From positions 34,421 through 43,350 of the forward strand of contig JAHZEF010000007.1 of NCBI GenBank assembly GCA_019422005.1: a DNA stretch of 8,930 nucleotides, in the 5' to 3' direction. Below are positions 4,949 to 8,930 of the stretch, in pieces. Source of the stretch: Clostridiales bacterium. Lineage in GTDB: Bacteria; Bacillota; Clostridia; Oscillospirales; Oscillospiraceae. The first letter of the stretch is position 1; the number at the start of each line of letters is the position of its first letter. The notes below the pieces were generated by a model, which saw only the letters and a list, made by a program, of their open reading frames with translations, was not told where the DNA came from and ran no database searches. Made by a program: the position numbers and the translations under genes.

Positions 4949-6848
4949 AGCTTCGGGCCAAAAGCCCAAGGACATGAAAAAAACCGGCAAGCGGCTGATG
5001 TCATATATCACCGGCCGGTACCGCGTGCGATTCCTTGCAGTCGTTGTCTTCATTTTCCTCAGCGCAATCGCCAGCGTCGCCTCCTCCCTGTTTATTCAGA
5101 CACTGATCGACGGCTACATCACGCCGATGCTTTCCCAGTCCTCTCCCGTGTTTACGCCGCTGCTGAAAGCGCTGGCCGCCATGGCCTGCGTCTACCTGAC
5201 AGGTCTTCTCTGCGGCTTCGCCTATAACCGCATGATGGTCAAAATATCCCAGGGCGTCCTCAAGGACATCCGCGACGAGATGTTCAACCACATGCAGACG
5301 CTCCCCATCCGGTATTTCGATACCCATACCCACGGCGATATTATGAGCCATTACACCAACGACACCGATACGCTGCGGCAGATGATCAACCAGTCCATTC
5401 CCAACCTGATCTCTTCTTCCATCACCATCGTCGCCGTATTCTTCGCCATGCTGAAGCTCAGCGTCTGGCTGACGCTTTTCGTCCTGCTGTCAATCTTCAT
5501 CATGCTCAATATCGTCAAGAAGATGGCCGGCAAATCGGGGCGCTATTTTCTGGCGCAGCTGCAGGCGCTGCGCCATGCCAGCGCCACTCGTGATGACACG
5601 CTCTACCCCCAGCCCGCCATCAACGGCTCCTGCGATCAGGACGCCGCCAAGCAGGCCTTTGACCAGAAAAACGAATCTCTCTGCCGGAATGCCACTCTGG
5701 CCAACAGCATTGCCAATATCATGATGCCCGTGATGATGAACCTGGGCAATCTGCAGTACGTCCTGATCGCCATTGTGGGCGGCGCCCTGGCCATTGCGGG
5801 CATCCCAAACCTGGGCCTGTTCGGCGTCAGCACCATGACTCTCGGCACCATTGCCTCTTTCCTGACGCTGTCCAAGAGCTTTACCCAGCCCATCTCCCAG
5901 ATTTCCCAGCAGATGAATTCCGTCATCATGGCGATGGCCGGTGCGGAACGGATCTTCCAGCTGATGGACGAGGAGCCGGAGCAGGACAGCGGCTACGTCA
6001 CGCTGGTCAACGCCAGATATGATGAAAACGGGCAGCTGACCGAGACGCCGGAGCGCACCCACCTCTGGGCCTGGAAGCATCCGCATCAGGACGGCACCAT
6101 CACCTATACCGAGCTCACCGGCGACGTGCGGCTCTTTGACGTGGACTTCGGCTATACCCCGGAGAAGACGGTGCTCCACAATATCACGCTGTACGCCAAG
6201 CCCGGCCAGAAGATTGCATTCGTAGGCGCCACCGGCGCCGGCAAGACCACCATTACCAACCTGATCAACCGCTTCTACGATATCGCCGACGGCAAGATCC
6301 GGTATGACGGCATCAATATCAACAAAATCAAAAAGCCTGACCTGCGCCGCAGCCTGGGGGTCGTGCTGCAGGATGTGAATCTGTTCACCGGCACCATCAT
6401 GGACAACATCCGCTACGGCAAGCTGGACGCCACCGATGAAGAGTGCATCGCAGCCGCCAAGCTGGCCAATGCCCACGATTTCATCACGCGTCTGCCCGAC
6501 GGCTACAACACCATGGTCTCCGGCGACGGCGGACGGTTGTCCCAGGGGCAGCGGCAGCTGCTGTCCATTGCCCGGGCGGCTGTCGCTGATCCCCCGGTAA
6601 TGATCCTGGACGAGGCCACCTCTTCCATCGATACCCGCACCGAGGCCATTGTCCAGCGCGGCATGGATCAGCTGATGCAGGGCCGTACCGTCTTCGTCAT
6701 CGCGCACCGGCTGAGCACCGTTCAGAATTCAGACGCCATTATGGTCCTGGAACACGGCCGCATCATTGAACGCGGCAGCCACGAGGAGCTGCTGGCGCAA
6801 AAGGGCAAATACTACCAGCTTTATACCGGTGCATTTGAACTGGAGTGA
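4935..6848 (+). CDS. Heterodimeric ABC exporter subunit 2 (catalytic half)
   Basis: A 637-residue half-transporter starting at the ATG at 4935, overlapping subunit 1 by 14 bases. Membrane helices lie in about residues 31-315. An extended linker (about 346-395, containing LWAWKHPH) precedes the ATPase domain. That domain has a canonical Walker A GATGAGKT (431-438), Q-loop Q479, signature LSQGQ (535-539, Gln for the first Gly), Walker B VMILDE (555-560) with catalytic E560, and switch H591 in IAHR. In a dimer with subunit 1, its Walker A/B with VSGGQ forms the consensus site, and its LSQGQ completes the degenerate site. One oddity: residues 213-235, where the coupling-helix motif should be, are not recognisable although the length is kept and the flanks are normal. 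Export of a toxic compound is the likely job; the substrate is unknown. Confidence 0.9.
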   Translation: MRPSKASGQKPKDMKKTGKRLMSYITGRYRVRFLAVVVFIFLSAIASVASSLFIQTLIDGYITPMLSQSSPVFTPLLKALAAMACVYLTGLLCGFAYNRMMVKISQGVLKDIRDEMFNHMQTLPIRYFDTHTHGDIMSHYTNDTDTLRQMINQSIPNLISSSITIVAVFFAMLKLSVWLTLFVLLSIFIMLNIVKKMAGKSGRYFLAQLQALRHASATRDDTLYPQPAINGSCDQDAAKQAFDQKNESLCRNATLANSIANIMMPVMMNLGNLQYVLIAIVGGALAIAGIPNLGLFGVSTMTLGTIASFLTLSKSFTQPISQISQQMNSVIMAMAGAERIFQLMDEEPEQDSGYVTLVNARYDENGQLTETPERTHLWAWKHPHQDGTITYTELTGDVRLFDVDFGYTPEKTVLHNITLYAKPGQKIAFVGATGAGKTTITNLINRFYDIADGKIRYDGININKIKKPDLRRSLGVVLQDVNLFTGTIMDNIRYGKLDATDEECIAAAKLANAHDFITRLPDGYNTMVSGDGGRLSQGQRQLLSIARAAVADPPVMILDEATSSIDTRTEAIVQRGMDQLMQGRTVFVIAHRLSTVQNSDAIMVLEHGRIIERGSHEELLAQKGKYYQLYTGAFELE

Positions 6849-6880
6849 GCGCTTCTGCGCGCCCCATACCAATGCCCGGC

Positions 6881-6922
6881 GCGGCAGGCGGCGCATGGAG
6901 ATTTCCATGCGCCGCCTGCCGC
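6881..6922 (+). terminator. 19-bp perfect hairpin after ABC subunit 2, terminator-like without T run
   Basis: The arms 6881-6899 and 6904-6922 are perfect reverse complements with a GATT loop. It begins 32 bases after the exporter stop, as expected for a terminator, but CCCTGTCTG follows instead of a T run. It may act as a mRNA 3'-end stabiliser, a factor-dependent terminator or an intergenic palindromic repeat. The stem is certain; its function is inferred. Confidence 0.55.
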
Positions 6923-6989
6923 CCTGTCTGCGCCATTTGCCGGGAGCCCGCATGCGGCGCCCCCTTCCGAACCCCCGTATCCCGGTCGC

Positions 6990-7015
6990 CCGGCGGCCCG
7001 TGTGCAGGCCGCCGG
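6990..7015. repeat. Inverted repeat with 9-bp perfect stem
   Basis: CCGGCGGCC (6990-6998) and GGCCGCCGG (7007-7015) flank an 8-base loop. The stem is all G:C. No T run lies beside it on either strand, so a terminator role is doubtful. Confidence 0.45.
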
Positions 7016-7042
7016 CCCCATCTGCAGGGAATGCAGCGCACA

Positions 7043-7090
7043 AAACCGGCGCCCTTCCGGGCATGGCCTGCCCCGGAGATGCGCCGGTTT
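7043..7090 (-). terminator. Nested hairpin, candidate rarA terminator
   Basis: AAACCGGCGC (7043-7052) and GCGCCGGTTT (7081-7090) form a perfect 10-bp outer stem. Inside it, TCCGGGCA and TGCCCCGGA can pair with one bulged C. Read on the minus strand, it starts 70 bases after the rarA stop and ends in TTTTG. The T run is short, so efficiency is uncertain. Confidence 0.55.
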
Positions 7091-7160
7091 CCTGTCGCAC
7101 CGGATTCCGTCCGTTTGTCCGCCGCCCTGCAGCGGCAGTCCGCCTGGCCGCCGGGAAGCT

Positions 7161-8477
7161 TTACTGGTTCCGGCGCTTCCATTCCCGGATCTGTTCCAGC
7201 CGGGCCCTGCAGCGTGCCTCAGCCCCCTGCTCCGTCGGTTGGTAATACGTCCGGCCCAGGAGGGAATCCGGCAGGCACTGCATGTCCGTCAGCTTTTCCT
7301 GCGTGTCATGGGCGTACTGGTAGCCCTTGCCGTAGTCCAGTTCCTTCATCAGCCTCGTCACGCCGTTGCGGATCACCAGCGGCACCGGCTCCGCCAGCTG
7401 ACGCTGTGCGTCCCGTTTCGCCCGTTCATAGGCCAGATACGCCGCGTTGGACTTCGGTGCCAGCGACAAATAAATCACCGCCTCCGCCAAATGCACCGTG
7501 CACTCGGGCATGCCGATCAAATGGCACGCCTGGTAAGCCGCCACAGCCAGCTCCAGCGCCCTGGGGTCGGCCAGGCCCACATCCTCGCTGGCAAACCGCG
7601 TCACACGCCGCGCCACGTAAAGAGGATCCTCGCCGGCCTCCAGCATCCGCGCCAGCCAGTAGACCGCCGCGTCCGGATCCGAATTGCGCATGGATTTGTG
7701 CAGGGCTGAAATCAGATTGTAGTGCTCCTCTCCATTTTTGTCATAGAGCAGGGATCTCCGGGAGGTACACTGCTCCAGAACCTCCGGCGTAACGGTCACG
7801 CCGTCTCCGGACGTCTCGCCGTTCAGCACCACCATCTCCAGGGTGGACAGCGCCGTCCGGGCGTCTCCGTTGGCAAACACGGCAATGGCCTCCAGCAGCT
7901 CCGGTGCAATCGAAATCCGCTGCCCTGCAAAGCCCCGCGGATCCCGGAGGGCGCGCTCCAGCAGCGCGGTCAGCTCCTCCGGTTTCAGCGCCTGCAGCAC
8001 AAACACCTTGCACCGGGACAGCAGCGCGCCGTTGATCTCAAAAGACGGGTTTTCCGTGGTGGCGCCGATGAGGATGATGCTCCCCTTTTCCACAAACGGC
8101 AGGAACGCATCCTGTTGGGCCTTGTTGAACCGGTGGATTTCATCCACAAACACCATGGTTTTTTCCCCGAAGCGCCGGTTTTCCTCCGCCTGCTGCATGA
8201 CGGCCCGGATCTCCCTGATGCCGCTGGTCACGGCGGAAAAATCGATAAAAGCGGCCTTGGTGCGGTTGGCGATAATCCGGGCCAGGGTGGTCTTCCCCAC
8301 CCCCGGCGGCCCCCAGAAAATCATGGAGGAAATCTGGTCGCTCTCAATCAGGCGCCGCAGAATTTTCCCCTCCCCCAGCAGATGCGCCTGTCCCACATAT
8401 TCCTCCAGCGCCGCCGGACGAAGCCGGGCTGCCAGAGGCTGGCTGCCGGTCTGATCAAACAGGGTCGTCTGTTCCAT
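7161..8477 (-). CDS. rarA: Replication-associated recombination protein A (RarA/MgsA), AAA+ ATPase
   Basis: A 438-residue protein, near the usual length of about 445, matching RarA/MgsA, the bacterial relative of WRNIP1/Mgs1. RarA is a cytoplasmic DNA-dependent ATPase that acts with SSB at stalled replication forks and gaps. Visible landmarks are LAARLRP..LEEYVGQAHLLG (15-34), Walker A GPPGVGKT (56-63), Walker B MVFVDEIHRFN (108-118; D112, E113), sensor 1 GATTENPSFE (138-147), the LLSRC arginine finger (R155) and sensor 2 GDARTAL (204-210; R207). The C-terminal oligomerisation region has YWLARMLEAGEDP and LPDSLLGRTYYQPTEQG. The start at 8477 is chosen because GGGGAGG lies 6 bases upstream and the transcript from the TATAAT promoter would begin after the upstream in-frame ATG at 8507. 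It appears to be a single-gene transcript converging on the exporter operon. Confidence 0.95.
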   Translation of the reverse strand: MEQTTLFDQTGSQPLAARLRPAALEEYVGQAHLLGEGKILRRLIESDQISSMIFWGPPGVGKTTLARIIANRTKAAFIDFSAVTSGIREIRAVMQQAEENRRFGEKTMVFVDEIHRFNKAQQDAFLPFVEKGSIILIGATTENPSFEINGALLSRCKVFVLQALKPEELTALLERALRDPRGFAGQRISIAPELLEAIAVFANGDARTALSTLEMVVLNGETSGDGVTVTPEVLEQCTSRRSLLYDKNGEEHYNLISALHKSMRNSDPDAAVYWLARMLEAGEDPLYVARRVTRFASEDVGLADPRALELAVAAYQACHLIGMPECTVHLAEAVIYLSLAPKSNAAYLAYERAKRDAQRQLAEPVPLVIRNGVTRLMKELDYGKGYQYAHDTQEKLTDMQCLPDSLLGRTYYQPTEQGAEARCRARLEQIREWKRRNQ

Positions 8478-8483
8478 TGCTTC

Positions 8484-8490
8484 CCTCCCC
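8484..8490 (-). promoter_or_regulatory. Ribosome binding site deciding the rarA start
   Basis: GGGGAGG on the minus strand lies 6 bases before the ATG at 8477. In-frame ATGs further upstream have no comparable site. Confidence 0.75.
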
Positions 8491-8508
8491 TTTCGGGCCG
8501 TTTTCTTC

Positions 8509-8537
8509 ATTATACCCCTCCGGAGACAGCGGCGCAA
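8509..8537 (-). promoter_or_regulatory. Promoter of rarA
   Basis: On the minus strand TTGCGC (8537-8532) and a perfect TATAAT (8514-8509) are 17 bases apart. Transcription would start near 8502, about 25 bases before the ATG, with the ribosome binding site between. The -35 element keeps only the TTG of the consensus. It lies 3 bases past the end of the upstream gene, so rarA can be expressed on its own. Confidence 0.72.
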
Positions 8538-8540
8538 CGG

Positions 8541-8930
8541 TCAGCCGCATTCCAGCACCCGCACCGACAGGGCCGGGAACCGATCGTCCCCCTCCGACGG
8601 ACGGTAGACCACCATCACATGGTCGCCCTCCGCCGGCAGGCGGGAACCGCGCACTTCGGTGCCGTCCACCACCGAAAAGACAAACTCCACCTGGTTGCCG
8701 TTTTCATCCAGGCTGTCCAGCACCATGGTATAAAAGGGATCCCCAGTCTGGTGCCGGCCCTGCTGCGTGACGACGCCCCGAACCGCCCGGGACTCCAGTT
8801 CCATCTGCCCGGACGCCGCGCCGGTCTCACAGTTGTACCAGAAGTATCCCGCCCGATCCAGGCCGTTCCGATCCACATAGTCATAGCGCAGCAGCATGGA
8901 CGCGCTGTCCTCGCCCCACTGGATAAACCG
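8541..8930 (-). CDS. Unrecognised protein, C-terminal part (may extend past the window edge)
   Basis: The frame is open from the window edge to a TGA at 8543-8541, giving 129 visible codons. I do not recognise a family. The sequence suggests a beta-rich domain: AGYFWYNCETGAASGQMEL, then a strand-turn-strand block from RGVVTQQGRH through YTMVLDSLDENGNQVEFVF to GDHVMVVYRP. A remote resemblance to small DUF3592-like domains (value, GD.V.V.Y.P pattern) is possible but not claimed. No membrane segment is visible in this part. An ATG at 8897 with GAGGA about 10 bases upstream could be the real start of a 118-residue protein, but the frame stays open beyond it. It is transcribed in the same direction as rarA, 63 bases upstream; shared transcription is possible although rarA has its own promoter. 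Function unknown. Confidence 0.6.
   Translation of the reverse strand, partial: RFIQWGEDSASMLLRYDYVDRNGLDRAGYFWYNCETGAASGQMELESRAVRGVVTQQGRHQTGDPFYTMVLDSLDENGNQVEFVFSVVDGTEVRGSRLPAEGDHVMVVYRPSEGDDRFPALSVRVLECG

Larger units (their letters stand above)
6849..7160. other. 312-base GC-rich gap between convergent genes, hairpin-rich, no gene
   Basis: The exporter operon and rarA converge here. Frames open across the gap give proline/arginine-rich translations with no family resemblance and no ribosome binding sites, so I see no gene. The stretch contains three strong inverted repeats, described separately, that could terminate or stabilise the converging transcripts. No promoter or tRNA is apparent. 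Confidence 0.7.

Noticed and set aside
5571..5640. Local inversion or compensated frameshift as the cause of the odd segment in ABC subunit 2
   Set aside because: Reading the other two forward frames gives a stop or no similarity. The reverse strand gives a brief chance match (GAVDG) but the rest does not fit the expected motif, and there are no inverted repeats at the edges.
5571..5640. Diversity-generating retroelement target
   Set aside because: No reverse transcriptase or template repeat is in the window, and the inferred changes are not limited to adenines.
5490..6707. 405-codon open frame on the minus strand opposite ABC subunit 2
   Set aside because: It is antisense to conserved ATPase motifs and its Gly/His/Val-rich translation shows no domain. 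The same applies to the minus-strand frames opposite subunit 1 (3200-4171 and 4247-5053).
6845..7792. 315-codon proline-rich open frame on the plus strand across the gap and the 3' half of rarA
   Set aside because: Most of it is antisense to conserved RarA sequence, the composition is low-complexity Pro/Ala/Arg, and there is no ribosome binding site.

Overview
The window looks like chromosomal DNA from a GC-rich Gram-positive anaerobe, most likely a gut clostridium of the Oscillospiraceae type. The reasons are indirect: strong AGGAGG-type ribosome binding sites before almost every gene, GC-rich third codon positions, one TTG start, and a MarR-controlled pair of half-size ABC exporters whose closest relatives, as I remember them, are in Bacillota. 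The genus cannot be fixed from the sequence alone. No mobile element, phage gene, CRISPR array, tRNA or rRNA is visible.

Region 1 (1-2541, + strand) is a tight run of metabolic genes ending at a clear terminator. It holds the 3' end of a FlK-like hotdog thioesterase, a cysteine-rich DUF2284 putative metal-binding protein, a class II aldolase of the rhamnulose-1-phosphate aldolase (RhaD) type, and a DUF89-family metal-dependent phosphatase. The other rhamnose genes are not in view. The joint role of the four is unknown; handling of sugar phosphates and their by-products is the most natural guess.

Region 2 (2542-6848, + strand) begins with two stem-loops, then a well-formed sigma-A-type promoter followed directly by a perfect 12-base palindrome that is probably the operator. 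The operon encodes a MarR repressor and two overlapping exporter subunits. The motifs fit an asymmetric heterodimeric exporter: the first subunit has Asp in place of the catalytic Glu and Gln in place of the switch His, while the second has an intact Walker B and His but an LSQGQ signature. Together they would form one degenerate and one consensus ATP site. MarR presumably shuts the operon until a toxic ligand releases it.

Region 3 (6849-7160) is a 312-base GC-rich gap between convergent genes with three strong inverted repeats and no credible gene. Region 4 (7161-8930, - strand) holds rarA, encoding the RarA/MgsA replication-fork AAA+ ATPase, with its own TATAAT promoter. Upstream of it is the 3' part of an unrecognised gene that runs off the window.

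Most of this is ordinary housekeeping and accessory content; I see no clearly new system. The items most worth a second look are the eroded coupling-helix segment of the second ABC subunit, the thioesterase/DUF2284/aldolase/DUF89 gene cluster, and the hairpin-rich convergent gap.
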